Below, piece after piece: positions 17,775 through 26,704 of a stretch of DNA of 64,000 bases. A program made the position numbers and the translations under genes. Source of the DNA: JAAXHH01 sp965225915 (GTDB taxonomy: Bacteria > JAAXHH01); contig OZ245326.1 in the NCBI GenBank assembly GCA_965225915.1, positions 1,178,001 to 1,242,000 on the forward strand. The letters run 5' to 3'. The number at the start of each line of letters is the position of its first letter. Position 1 is the first letter of the stretch. The notes beneath the pieces were generated by a model that made no database searches, was not told the origin of the DNA, and was given only the letters and a program-made list of their open reading frames with translations.

Positions 17775-19475
17775 CTACACCTTGAAAAGTTGACCCATTC
17801 TCTTGCCGAGTACTTTACCTGTAAATAGCAAACTGCATGCCAACAGGATCATGCCCAGCATGCCCATGGCACTTGCCATGTAGGGTCCGTCGGTGATACG
17901 ACCCATGAGGCTGTATATGGCCTTGGTAATGGGATAGTACTGCTCCTTGATGGCCAGGATCAGGCTGTCGCTCACCTCCAGCATGGCGAAGGAGAAGCAA
18001 AGTATGGCGCCTGCGGCCACGTTGGCGATCACGAGCGGCATGGTGATCTTCCAGAGCGTCCGGAGGGGACCGGCGCCCATATTCATGGAGGCCTCTTCCA
18101 GGGTGACGCTCATCTGCTGGAAACCGGCGTAGGCCGCCCTTACCATGTATGGCAAGCGGCGCACGGCGTAGGCGATGATCAGAAGGGGCACCGGAGAAAC
18201 GCGGACGTCCAGCACGGTACCCGAAAACCCGGAGATGTAACCGAAGGCGAGTACCAGGCCCGGCAACGCCAGGGGAAGCATGGCCACGGCGTCCAGGACG
18301 TCCCTGAACGGAAAGCGCCGCCTGGTCAGCAGGTAGGCAATGGCGACCCCCAGGACGATATCGATCGCTGTGCTCATCACGCTCAACCACAGGCTGTTCC
18401 TGATGGAGAGCAGGGTCAGGTCATGATCGAAGATCTGGCCATAATAGGCCACCGTATAGTCGGAGGGCAGCACGGTCATGAACCAGCGCTCGGTGATGGA
18501 GGTGAGGACCACGCTGAGGTGGGGGATCAGCGCGATGCCGGTGATGGACAGAAGCATGCCCCAGATCAGCACGGTCTCGGAGGTCGTCGCGCGCCGCGAG
18601 GCGGACATCACGTGGCCCTGGGCAACCATCTCGTAGTGACGGCCGCCAAAAAACTTCTTGGCCAGGTAGAACAGCGCCAGGGTGACCAGGACCACGAAGA
18701 CAACCAGCGCGTATCCCAGGGGATTCGCGTGGACATCGGTGGACATGTTGAAAATCTGGACCGCAACGACCTCGCGAAACTCGAAGATCAGGGGCGTGCC
18801 CAGGTCCGTAAACGCCCAGATGAACACGATGATCGCGCCTGCGAAGTACCCGGGCAGCATAAGTGGAAACGTGATCGTACGAAACAGGCGGAAGCCGCTC
18901 GCGCCCACGTTGCGGGCCGACTCCTCCAGGCTTGGATCCACGTTGGCCAGCCCGGCGGCGATGTTCAAATACATGATGGGATACAGATGGAGCGCCTCGA
19001 GGATCACGACCCCCCAGAATCCGCCTCCTCCGAACCAGTCGATGGGCGCGTCGATGATTCCTGTCTCGAGCAGGAACAGGTTGATCGAACCGAACCGGGC
19101 GAACATCTGCTTCATCCCGATGGCGCCCACGAAAGGGGGCATGATCATGGGTACCAGCGCGAGTCCGCCCAGCAAGCCCTTTCCGATGAAATCGTACCGG
19201 ACGAGGGCGACGGCCATGGGCAGGCTGATGATGGTCGTCAACGCGGTGGTGACGATGCCCAGTTCGAAACTGTTCAACAGGGCGCGCTGCTGAACCGGGC
19301 TCTGCAGCATCAGCCCGAAGAACTCCATGGAGAACTGTTCGTTCGTGTAGAAGGCGTTCAACAGGACGTGCAGAAGGGGATAGAACAGGAAGATCCCGAA
19401 GAACAGGACGAGGAAGCCCAGGATCGCGAGAACTCCGGGGGTCAGGTCCGATAGGTCGAATCGGGTACTGGGCAT
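17775..19475 (-). CDS. ABC transporter permease, fused two-domain type (FbpB/ThiP-like)
   Basis: 566-residue inner-membrane protein holding two BPD_transp_1 permease domains, about six helices each. EAA-type loops appear as EESARNVGASGFRLFRTITFP in the first half and EEASMNMGAGPLRTLWKITMP in the second, where the ATPase docks. This arrangement is typical of iron(III) transporters and of some phosphonate or thiamine ones. ATG 19475 has AGGAG upstream; a longer frame would overlap the ATPase gene. It lies 20 bases after that gene. The binding-protein gene is separated from both by an insertion sequence. Confidence 0.9.
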   Translation of the reverse strand: MPSTRFDLSDLTPGVLAILGFLVLFFGIFLFYPLLHVLLNAFYTNEQFSMEFFGLMLQSPVQQRALLNSFELGIVTTALTTIISLPMAVALVRYDFIGKGLLGGLALVPMIMPPFVGAIGMKQMFARFGSINLFLLETGIIDAPIDWFGGGGFWGVVILEALHLYPIMYLNIAAGLANVDPSLEESARNVGASGFRLFRTITFPLMLPGYFAGAIIVFIWAFTDLGTPLIFEFREVVAVQIFNMSTDVHANPLGYALVVFVVLVTLALFYLAKKFFGGRHYEMVAQGHVMSASRRATTSETVLIWGMLLSITGIALIPHLSVVLTSITERWFMTVLPSDYTVAYYGQIFDHDLTLLSIRNSLWLSVMSTAIDIVLGVAIAYLLTRRRFPFRDVLDAVAMLPLALPGLVLAFGYISGFSGTVLDVRVSPVPLLIIAYAVRRLPYMVRAAYAGFQQMSVTLEEASMNMGAGPLRTLWKITMPLVIANVAAGAILCFSFAMLEVSDSLILAIKEQYYPITKAIYSLMGRITDGPYMASAMGMLGMILLACSLLFTGKVLGKRMGQLFKV

Positions 19476-19495
19476 GAAGCAGGCTCCTGGTGTTG

Positions 19496-20581
19496 CTATC
19501 CCTGTTTCCCGAGCACGACGACCTGCGACGCGTCGCATTTCAGGTGAATGGGATCTCCAGGGCAGGCGCGGCGTTGGCCGGGCTGATGGTCAACCAGCTT
19601 GATCTGGATGCCGTCATTCAGCCGGACCGAATATTGCTCGTGGTCGCCGAGATACACGGTCTGCTGGACTACCCCGTCCATCACGTTTTCGTCCTCTCCG
19701 CCGGTGTCGTCCGGATCCGTAATCCGGATGGCCTCGGGCCTGATGGAGCACACCACTTCGTCGCCCGGCGCCAGGACTTCGTCGGGTTCGACCTTCGATC
19801 GAAGCTCACCCACGGCCGTGTCCACTGCGAGCGGCATTTCCGCGCGGGTCAACCTGCCGCCCACGAAATTCGTCTCTCCGATAAAGTCGGCTACGAAAGC
19901 ACTCACGGGCCGGTCGTATATCGAACGCGGATCCCCGATCTGGGCAACGGCGCCCATGTCCATGACCGCCACGCGGTCCGCCATGGAAAGGGCTTCCTTC
20001 TGATCATGGGTCACGTAGATCATCGTCGTACCGATCTCGTCGTGAATGCGACGGATCTCATCACGCATTTCGAGGCGGAGCCGGGCGTCCAGGTTGGAAA
20101 GGGGTTCGTCGAGAAGCACCACGTCGGGATGGATCACCAGGGCCCGGGCAAGCGCCACGCGTTGCTGCTGTCCCCCGGACAACTGGTTCGGCGAGCGTTG
20201 TCCGTAGGCGTCCATCCGTACCATCCTGAGCGCCTCCGACACGCGGTCATTCTGTTCGGACGACGAAACTTTTCGCAGGATCAATCCGTAGGCTACGTTC
20301 TCCCAAACGGTCATGTGCGGCCAGAGCGCGTAGTTCTGGAAAACCATCCCCGTGTTCCGCCGGTGGGGGGGTATGCGGGTCATATCCTGATCGTCGAAAA
20401 GGATACGACCCAGGGTAGGCGCGTAGAACCCGGCGATCATTCGCAGAAGGGTGGTCTTGCCGCAACCTGAAGGCCCCAGGAGAAAGAACAGTTCACCCCT
20501 TCCGATCTCGAGCGAGACGTCGTCAACCGCCGTCACTTCACCGAATTTACGGGTGATCCCTTGCAGCGTCAGACTGACCAT
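19496..20581 (-). CDS. ABC transporter ATP-binding protein (FbpC/PotA-like)
   Basis: 361 residues. Walker A GPSGCGKTT near residue 35, Q-loop region VFQNYALWPHM, signature LSGGQQQR near 137, Walker B VVLLDEPLSNLD, and H-loop THDQ. The last ~110 residues form a TOBE-like domain (VVCSIRPEAIRI). This is the iron/polyamine/sulfate importer class. The IS1182-like element lies about 140 bases upstream on the side of the binding-protein gene, so the natural operon promoter is probably cut off and expression may depend on sequence within 20582-20723 or on the element. Confidence 0.92.
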   Translation of the reverse strand: MVSLTLQGITRKFGEVTAVDDVSLEIGRGELFFLLGPSGCGKTTLLRMIAGFYAPTLGRILFDDQDMTRIPPHRRNTGMVFQNYALWPHMTVWENVAYGLILRKVSSSEQNDRVSEALRMVRMDAYGQRSPNQLSGGQQQRVALARALVIHPDVVLLDEPLSNLDARLRLEMRDEIRRIHDEIGTTMIYVTHDQKEALSMADRVAVMDMGAVAQIGDPRSIYDRPVSAFVADFIGETNFVGGRLTRAEMPLAVDTAVGELRSKVEPDEVLAPGDEVVCSIRPEAIRITDPDDTGGEDENVMDGVVQQTVYLGDHEQYSVRLNDGIQIKLVDHQPGQRRACPGDPIHLKCDASQVVVLGKQG

Positions 20582-20833
20582 GATCGGTATCCCAAGATAT
20601 GAAAATATGTTCAGGGTATGAAAAAACTCGCACCGAACCGTGCTGCTTCAAAGCCGGTCCGAACACTGGAACTCGTTTGCTACCATTTCGCCGCCCGGGC
20701 TGCCTTTTCACAACTCAAACGATGAGTCCACTCCGAAAAGTCTGGTGTTTACATGGGGAAGAAGGGGGTATAGATTTCCGGTGTCAAGGGTATGCTGCAA
20801 GGGATCGGCACCAGGCACGGAAAGGGGCGCAGG

Positions 20834-22360
20834 ATGTTCGTAAAGAGCGAGTCGTCTCGTCAGACGGATATGTTCAGCGGTTTCGAGGCGCACCTGAAGG
20901 TCTCCAGGCAGAAGCAGTTGAACGACCCTAAGGCCTGGCACAACCTGTTCTTTGGCCATATCACCGCTCAGATAGACGAGACGCCCTACGGCGTGCTCTT
21001 CGACGAGCACACCGGTCGTCCGAACGCGCCGGTGCGGCAGTTGGTGGCGATGATGATTCTCAAGGAGGGCCACGGCTGGAGCGACGCCGGTCTCTTCGAG
21101 CACGGTCGTTTCAACCTTTTGGTGATGCGCGCTTTGGGCATGACGAGCCTGTCGGACGAAGTACCGGCTCTATCCACGTATTACCTGTTCAAGCAGTCGT
21201 TGTACGCCCATGAAAAGGAGACGGGGCAGGACCTGATCGGCGAGACCTTCGCGCAGTTGACCAGGACCCAGGCCAAGGCCTTCGGCGTGCTGGGCCAGCA
21301 GATACGCATGGACAGCAAGCTGATCGGTTCCAATATCGCGACGTGTTGCCGCTTGCAGTTGGTGTTGGGCTGTCTGCAATCGTTCTGGGCGTCCCTGGAC
21401 GAGGCGGATCGTTCCCGGATGTCGACAGCCGACCGGGAGGTGCTGGACGGCCTGCTGAAGAAGAAGCCTCATCAGACCGTGTACCGTCTGTCGCGCAAGG
21501 AGAAGGAGACCATGCTCTGCGACGCGGGTCGTCTGCTGCGGCGGCTTGTGCGGACGTACAGCGGGCAGGACAGCGACCGGCACGGCCTGATCGAACGGGC
21601 GCTGTCGGATCAATACGCGTCGGACTCGTCCGGTGACGACCTGACGCCGAAGCCTGCCAGAGACGTGTCGGCAACCTCGTTGCAGTCGGCAGCCGACTTT
21701 GACGCTTCCTATCGTAAGAAGGGCGCGCAGAAGGTCAAGGGCTACAGCGTCAACCTGACCGAGACCTGCAATGATCAGGGTCCGCACCTGATTACCGACC
21801 TTGACGTTGAGGCGGCCACGACGCCGGACAACACCTTCGTTCAGCCGGCCGTAGAACGTACGCAGGAGGTGGTCGGCCCGGTAGAGGAAGTATCCATGGA
21901 CGGAGCGTACCAGGATGGGGACAACGCCGACTACGCGCAGGCAACGGGCAAGACCTTCCATTACAGCGGCATACAGGGCAGCAAGGGGCGACTGGCCTAC
22001 GAACAGACTGGCGAGGGCGTAATGGTGACCGACACCCGTACCGGTCAGACGCAACGGGCCGAAGAGTACAAGCCGGGGCGATACAAGGTCTTCGTCGACG
22101 GCAAGCCCCGGTACTTCACGGACCAGGCCATCGAAGCCTTCGAAAGGCGCAGGCGTATCGAGGCCCTGCCCGAAGCCATAAGGCGGCGCCGCAACAACGT
22201 GGAGGCCAGCATCTTCCAGTTGAGCTGTTACACCAGGAACGGCAAGACGCGCTATCGGGGACAGGTTGCCCACCAACGATGGGCGTGGTGTCGGGGACTG
22301 TGGATCAACCTGGTGCGAATCAGGAATCACCTCGTCCAATCCGAACTGGTCCCCGCGTAA
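20834..22360 (+). CDS. IS1182-family DDE transposase
   Basis: 508 residues. The N-terminal DUF772-like region (RPNAPVRQLVAMMILKEGHGWSD..LFEHGRFNLL) is followed by the DDE domain: DFDASYRKKGAQKVKGY, VSMDGAYQDGDNADYA, and a late acidic/aromatic block. The C terminus (RRRRNNVEASIFQLS, then R...W.RGLWINLVRIRN) is typical of this family. The frame is intact, so the element may be active. ATG 20834 is preceded by a purine-rich stretch. A short GC hairpin follows the stop. Confidence 0.88.
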   Translation: MFVKSESSRQTDMFSGFEAHLKVSRQKQLNDPKAWHNLFFGHITAQIDETPYGVLFDEHTGRPNAPVRQLVAMMILKEGHGWSDAGLFEHGRFNLLVMRALGMTSLSDEVPALSTYYLFKQSLYAHEKETGQDLIGETFAQLTRTQAKAFGVLGQQIRMDSKLIGSNIATCCRLQLVLGCLQSFWASLDEADRSRMSTADREVLDGLLKKKPHQTVYRLSRKEKETMLCDAGRLLRRLVRTYSGQDSDRHGLIERALSDQYASDSSGDDLTPKPARDVSATSLQSAADFDASYRKKGAQKVKGYSVNLTETCNDQGPHLITDLDVEAATTPDNTFVQPAVERTQEVVGPVEEVSMDGAYQDGDNADYAQATGKTFHYSGIQGSKGRLAYEQTGEGVMVTDTRTGQTQRAEEYKPGRYKVFVDGKPRYFTDQAIEAFERRRRIEALPEAIRRRRNNVEASIFQLSCYTRNGKTRYRGQVAHQRWAWCRGLWINLVRIRNHLVQSELVPA

Positions 22361-22361
22361 G

Positions 22362-22386
22362 GGGGCGTTAATCCCCCCGATTTTCT
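22362..22386 (+). terminator. Possible weak terminator after the transposase gene
   Basis: GGGGG and CCCCC flank a seven-base loop right after the stop codon, followed by GATTTT. The stem is short and the T run brief. Confidence 0.35.
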
Positions 22387-22595
22387 CCTGGCGGGCGCCA
22401 GAGGCCTTTGAGGCGTGTCCGACGCATCACCTTCCACCCGAAATCGCCATGTGGCGAACCCCGCCGAATGCGATCCGAGCCGACGGGTGAGGCCGTATCC
22501 GGGAGCCGCTGCATCCTCATGACGCTGTATAAGACCCTTTTCGGACATGACTCAAACGATAGGTCGCAGGAAAGCGCCGGAATCCCCTTCGTTCC

Positions 22596-24059
22596 CTATC
22601 CGCTTCTCTTCTTCAACCTCCAGAGGTAAAGCACCATTCCCGCCAAAACCACGCCGCTGCCGGAGAAGAGCATGAACCTTGCGCCAGCCCATTCCGACGC
22701 GCCCGAGCCGTACTTCTCCGTCGCCATCCTGCTCCACGAGAGCAGGGTCCGGTTTCTGAAAACCTGGTCCCGCCAACGGTCACCCAGAGCCAGAGATTCC
22801 TCCTCCTTGATGGGCATGGACGCCAGGGCGGGGAGGATGCGCTCGACGTCTCCGTCTTCCATGGCGCGTCGCCACCTTCGCTGTAGGGACGCGTGCGCGT
22901 CGATGACGAAGACGCCGATCATGTCATCGACGATATGGCGCCTCGCCGCGCCTTTCTCGGCATCATACACGAAGGACGACGTCCAGGTAAAGGGATTGAA
23001 AGTGACCGAGGTATGGGCCGGATCGATGCGCTGGTACAGGTGAGGCAGGACCGTGAACCTGTTCAGCTGGAACTTCTCCGGTCCACCCGGCGAACCTGGT
23101 TTCTGCATCCAAAGCCGCTGTCCGGCCTCGGACATGATGTAGCGCAGGAATGACTGCGCCACGGCCAAGTTGGGCGCGCCCTCCAGTATGGCTATGCCGT
23201 CGGGATTCAAGATCGTGAGATTGTCCGGCATGGTGTAGCCGATCATGTCGGCGCCCACGGCATTGATCTGGGCCCAGGCGTAGAAATCGATGGCCATCCC
23301 GTAGGCCACTTCCCCCGAAGTCACGTCCTTGGGCACTTGGCTGCCCGTGTTGGCGAACCCCCGGGCGTTGGCGCCCAGGGCGGTTATGATCTGCCATCCC
23401 CTTTCCCAGCCATAGACCTGCAGGATGATCTCGAAGGGCACGTGCGCGCTGCCGCTCTTCCTGGGGTCGGCCGCGCCGACCCACGAGAACACCTTCGGAT
23501 CGGCCAAGTCTTCCCAGGTCTCCGGCACGGGCAGTTCAACGAGCTGCGCCACCCGCTTGTTGTACACGATGCCGAAACCCGCCATCGTTGCGCCGTACCA
23601 CCGGTATCCGGCGTCGTAAATGGGGTAACCGCCCGCCTCGGCGGGCAGTTTGGAAAGCAGGCCGTCGGGAAGTCTGTACGGCACCAGCAAGTCCAGGCGG
23701 GCAAGTTCCATAAACGGGTCGCTGCCCCCGCCGAACATCATGTCGATGCCGATGCCCCCGGGTTTACCCGTATATTCGGACTTGATGAAACGAATGATCT
23801 CGGAAGTACCGCCCACGTCCATCCACTCTATCTCGGCCGTACGGCCTGTCTCCGCCTTGTAGAAAGCGTCGAATCCCCTGGTGAATTCGTATCTTATGCC
23901 TTCCCAGTGGGGGGAAACGATGACCAGCCGGTCCTGCGCTGAAACGGCGGCTGGAACGCAGGCATGGAAGAAGACGATAGTGAAGAGGAAGAACCGTATG
24001 ACGGAACCGATGACTAGCAGAAAATCCAACGACACCTCGGGGAAGTTGATATCCTTCAT
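22596..24059 (-). CDS. ABC transporter extracellular solute-binding protein with C-terminal membrane anchor
   Basis: 487 residues. An N-terminal signal (about 15-42, ending VSAQD) leads into an FbpA/AfuA-like binding protein (VSPHWEGIRYEF, MMFGGGSDPFMEL, AMAGFG-like TMAGFGIVYNK, GYTMPDNLTILNPDGIAI). Unusually, about 110 extra residues follow the binding fold and end in a hydrophobic helix (FSGSGVVLAGMVLYLW) with a basic tail, which would tether the protein to the membrane. The start overlaps the stop of the CorA-like gene. Its partner ATPase and permease lie beyond the IS1182-like element. Substrate unknown; iron or an organic anion is plausible. Confidence 0.85.
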   Translation of the reverse strand: MKDINFPEVSLDFLLVIGSVIRFFLFTIVFFHACVPAAVSAQDRLVIVSPHWEGIRYEFTRGFDAFYKAETGRTAEIEWMDVGGTSEIIRFIKSEYTGKPGGIGIDMMFGGGSDPFMELARLDLLVPYRLPDGLLSKLPAEAGGYPIYDAGYRWYGATMAGFGIVYNKRVAQLVELPVPETWEDLADPKVFSWVGAADPRKSGSAHVPFEIILQVYGWERGWQIITALGANARGFANTGSQVPKDVTSGEVAYGMAIDFYAWAQINAVGADMIGYTMPDNLTILNPDGIAILEGAPNLAVAQSFLRYIMSEAGQRLWMQKPGSPGGPEKFQLNRFTVLPHLYQRIDPAHTSVTFNPFTWTSSFVYDAEKGAARRHIVDDMIGVFVIDAHASLQRRWRRAMEDGDVERILPALASMPIKEEESLALGDRWRDQVFRNRTLLSWSRMATEKYGSGASEWAGARFMLFSGSGVVLAGMVLYLWRLKKRSG

Positions 24060-24988
24060 CGTTTTCTTGCCGTCAGGATCAATATGATGGCCACAAGCAA
24101 CGAAACCCCCAGGCCGATACCCACAGTGGCCGGTTTGATCAGGTTTTCCAGAAGGGGGTCTTCGAGACCGAGCAAGGTCGAAAGTACGAGTACGGGGAAC
24201 AAAAAGGCGACCAGGAAAGTCAACCGCCGCGTGGAAGCGTCGAGTCTTTTAAGGGCTTTCGTCCGTACGGCCGTGCTCGCGTCGTTCAGCATTTCCCAAT
24301 GCCTCGTAAGCACTTCGACCATGTTCCTGAATCGATAGTACACGTCCTGCAGCAGGATCACCGTATCCGTCTGCAGGGAGAGTTTCTCGCCGTTGTAAAG
24401 CGAATGAACAATCTCGCACTGAGGTTTTACGAAGTGGATCATGTCGATGAGCCGCCGCTGCGTGTCGTATATCCACCGGGCTTCCACGTCCTGGTCAGGC
24501 GCGACCGTTTCCGCGGTGAGTTCGGACACCAACGGATCCTGGTGATCGGCGATGGTCTGCATGATCAGGGCGACGGCCAGGTCTGTGGATCGCATCAACA
24601 GGGCATCCTGCTGGATCCGGTCCTTGACGTCCTGCAACAGGGCAAGCGGGGTTGAATGAATGGTAACCAGGTAATCGGGCGCCAGGAACAATCCCAATTT
24701 GACCGGCGGTGCGCCCAGGCTTTCCTGGACGTGAACAACCATGAACATGTGCCTCGGAAACACCGCGGAGTAGGGCCGGGTCGAAACTTCCCGGCAGGCC
24801 TTCACCGACAGGGGATGGGCGCCGAACTCCTTGAAATCGCTCAGGAACGCCGCGTCTTCGTCCGTGATCTGCTCCAGGTCCAGCCAGAACAGGCCCTTAG
24901 ATGCTTCAAGGGTTTCCTGGAGTTGGGAAAGGGAAACGTCGTCATACCGGATGACGTTGTGCTGTTCAACGATAAACAAGTCCCGCAT
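24056..24988 (-). CDS. CorA-like divalent-cation transporter lacking the GMN motif
   Basis: 310 residues: a long cytoplasmic helical domain, then two C-terminal transmembrane helices (about 253-275 and 285-305), the CorA layout. Classical CorA has YGMN at the end of the first helix as its selectivity filter. Here that position reads LLGLEDP, so neither GMN nor the GIN of ZntB is present. It may be a divergent transporter or have lost selectivity. ATG 24988 with TGAGG upstream is chosen, eight bases after the amino-acid permease stop. The TGA overlaps the ATG of the binding-protein gene. Confidence 0.8.
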   Translation of the reverse strand: MRDLFIVEQHNVIRYDDVSLSQLQETLEASKGLFWLDLEQITDEDAAFLSDFKEFGAHPLSVKACREVSTRPYSAVFPRHMFMVVHVQESLGAPPVKLGLFLAPDYLVTIHSTPLALLQDVKDRIQQDALLMRSTDLAVALIMQTIADHQDPLVSELTAETVAPDQDVEARWIYDTQRRLIDMIHFVKPQCEIVHSLYNGEKLSLQTDTVILLQDVYYRFRNMVEVLTRHWEMLNDASTAVRTKALKRLDASTRRLTFLVAFLFPVLVLSTLLGLEDPLLENLIKPATVGIGLGVSLLVAIILILTARKR

Positions 24989-24996
24989 GGATAACC

Positions 24997-26421
24997 TCAA
25001 TGTCCTTTGTTTTTCTTTTCCCAGTAGAAATAGAAGGGAATGCCGGCGGCAACGATGGCCAGGCCGATGAGTGTATTGTATATGAACTCCACGTTGGTCA
25101 ACAGCGACACCAGGTAAACGGTGATCACGGCTAGAAAAAGCAGGGGCGTCACGGGATAGCCCCAGGCCCTGTAGGGTCTCTTCGCGTCGGGACGGGTATA
25201 GCGAAGTACGATGACCGAAGCGATCGCGAGAATTGAAAAGGCATACGAAGTGAATGATCCGTACGAGATGATTTCTTCGTAACTGGGCGTCAGGGCAATC
25301 AGGGCGGCCAGAATGCCCTGGACGAGAATGGAGACGGCGGGAGTTCGGAATTTCGGGTGCACCCGGCTCAGCCCCTCGAAGAACAGGCCGTCCCTGCTCA
25401 TGGCGAAGAAGAGGCGGGGAGCTACAAGCATATGCACATTAACCCCTCCGAAGGTGGAACACATCACGCCCACCGAGATGAAGAGAGCGCCCCAGTCGCC
25501 CAGCAGCACCCTCATCACGTCGGCCGCGATCCACGGCGAGGTCTGCACCTGCTCGAAAGGCAGGACGAGTATGTACACGAAGTTCGCCGCCATGTAGATC
25601 AGGATTACGAACAGGATGCCAGCGATGATCGACAGCGGGAGATTGCGCCGCGGGTTGCGCATTTCACCTGCTACATAGCTGGAAAATGTCCATCCTTCGT
25701 AGGAGAACAGACCTGTGACCATGGCCGCGCCGAAAGCGCCCAGGGCGAAACCACCCACGGCCGCGCCTCCACCACCCCAGAGCGGGGAGAAGTTAGCCAT
25801 CGACCCCTTTTCGGCCATGACCAGTCCCAAGAGGATCAAGCCGCCCAGTGCGGCGATCTTGATGAAGGTGAACAGGTTGGTGACCCTGCCGCTCCACCGG
25901 ACGCCGACCACGTTGATCGTCATCAGCACCAGGACGCAGGCCGAGGCGATCAGCGCCCGGGCGCCGGGGCTCAGGACGATCCCCGTCCCGCCCGCGTCCG
26001 CGGTTATGACGTTCACCACACTGGCCAGGTAGCTGGCGAAAACGCTGGCGACGGCGGCGATGGAAACCGGCCACACGATCCAGAACGCGGACCAGCCGTA
26101 GAAGAAAGTGATCCATCGCCGGTGGTATGCTTCGCGGATGTATACGTACTGGCCCCCGGTCCGGGGCAGCATGGCGCCCAGTTCGGCGATGCAGAGTCCG
26201 CCGCACAGCGCGAGCAGACCGCACACGAGCCAGACGAGGAGGCTCATGCCCGGAGAGCCCACGTTGGAGGCGATGGCGCTCGGCGCCTGGAAGATGCCGG
26301 ATCCGATTACCCCGCCCACGATGATGGTCGTGGCTTCGAGCGGACCCAGCCCCCGAACCAGTCCTTCGTCTTCGTTTTCGGCGTTCGATGCCACGGCGGG
26401 ATTTACTTCTTGTTCAGCCAA
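24997..26421 (-). CDS. APC-superfamily amino acid permease
   Basis: 474 residues with about 12 transmembrane segments. The first helix carries the family motif IVGGVIGSGIFQAPS, and EAYHRRWITFFYGWSAFW follows helix 3. The YifK/LAT-type pattern suggests uptake or exchange of amino acids. TTG 26419-26421 is taken as start because CCGAGGTG lies five bases upstream; an extension to 26460 has no such site. It heads the leftward group APC - CorA-like - binding protein. A TTGACC on the minus strand about 70 bases upstream is a possible -35 box. Confidence 0.87.
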   Translation of the reverse strand: MAEQEVNPAVASNAENEDEGLVRGLGPLEATTIIVGGVIGSGIFQAPSAIASNVGSPGMSLLVWLVCGLLALCGGLCIAELGAMLPRTGGQYVYIREAYHRRWITFFYGWSAFWIVWPVSIAAVASVFASYLASVVNVITADAGGTGIVLSPGARALIASACVLVLMTINVVGVRWSGRVTNLFTFIKIAALGGLILLGLVMAEKGSMANFSPLWGGGGAAVGGFALGAFGAAMVTGLFSYEGWTFSSYVAGEMRNPRRNLPLSIIAGILFVILIYMAANFVYILVLPFEQVQTSPWIAADVMRVLLGDWGALFISVGVMCSTFGGVNVHMLVAPRLFFAMSRDGLFFEGLSRVHPKFRTPAVSILVQGILAALIALTPSYEEIISYGSFTSYAFSILAIASVIVLRYTRPDAKRPYRAWGYPVTPLLFLAVITVYLVSLLTNVEFIYNTLIGLAIVAAGIPFYFYWEKKNKGH

Positions 26422-26522
26422 GCCACACCTCGGCGGAAATGCCTGTGAATTCAAGCACAAACATGTTTAATATAACCGTACCTGCAGGTCAATAACAATC
26501 ACATTTGAACCACGTTATGGCC

Positions 26523-26551
26523 TTGACAGGATACCCGCCCGGCTCTATATT
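26523..26551 (+). promoter_or_regulatory. Strong sigma-70-type promoter of tRNA(CAU)
   Basis: TTGACA at 26523-26528 and TATATT at 26546-26551, spacing 17. The -35 context CCTTGACAGGA is identical to that of the tRNA-Pro promoter at 2.2 kb. Confidence 0.82.
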
Positions 26552-26567
26552 GTGGAGTTCGATTCGA

Positions 26568-26641
26568 GGCGGCGTAGCTCAGTTGGTCAGAGCATCGGAA
26601 TCATAATCCGAGTGTCCGGGGTTCGAATCCCTGCGCCGCTA
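26568..26641 (+). tRNA. tRNA with anticodon CAT, probably elongator tRNA-Met (tRNA-Ile2 possible)
   Basis: Acceptor GGCGGCG pairs with CGCCGCT (G1-U72), discriminator A73. Anticodon stem TCGGA/TCCGA, loop ATCATAA, anticodon CAT. T arm CGGGG-TTCGAAT-CCCTG. The C1-A72 mismatch and GGG/CCC anticodon stem of initiator tRNA are absent. Base pair 29-41 is G-C and pairs 4-69 and 5-68 are G-C, not the C4-G69, C5-G68 and C29-G41 of E. coli tRNA-Ile2, so Met is favoured. However, the next gene is tilS, whose substrate is the CAU-bearing tRNA-Ile2, so the alternative stays open. Confidence 0.9.
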
Positions 26642-26647
26642 TGTTCC

Positions 26648-26680
26648 ATGGCCTTTCTGCATTCGGAAGGCCATTTTTGT
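26648..26680 (+). terminator. Rho-independent terminator between tRNA(CAU) and tilS
   Basis: ATGGCCTT at 26648-26655 pairs perfectly with AAGGCCAT at 26667-26674 around an 11-base loop, then TTTTT. Only 25 bases remain before the tilS start, leaving little room for a promoter, so tilS may rely on read-through. Confidence 0.88.
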
Positions 26681-26704
26681 TATTCACCCCGTTGCTTACT
26701 TCCC

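Larger units (their letters stand above)
20724..22549 (+). mobile_element. IS1182-like insertion sequence between the ABC transporter genes
   Basis: About 1.83 kb. It carries one transposase gene. The same 11 bases, ACTCAAACGAT, flank it directly at 20713-20723 and 22550-22560, a likely target duplication. Near the ends, TCCGAAAAG (20732-20740) and its complement CTTTTCGGA (22537-22545) form an inverted repeat, followed inward by TCT on both sides. Exact ends are uncertain because the repeats lie 8 and 4 bases in from the direct repeats. Confidence 0.75.

Noticed and set aside
18423..19454. 343-codon plus-strand open frame opposite the FbpB-like permease gene
   Set aside because: Low-complexity His/Gln/Asp/Glu-rich translation typical of the reverse of a hydrophobic membrane protein gene.
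25357..26448. 363-codon plus-strand open frame opposite the APC permease gene
   Set aside because: Same reason: reverse complement of a membrane protein, no ribosome site, no motif.
26568..26641. Calling the CAU tRNA an initiator tRNA-fMet
   Set aside because: No C1-A72 mismatch and no GGG/CCC in the anticodon stem.
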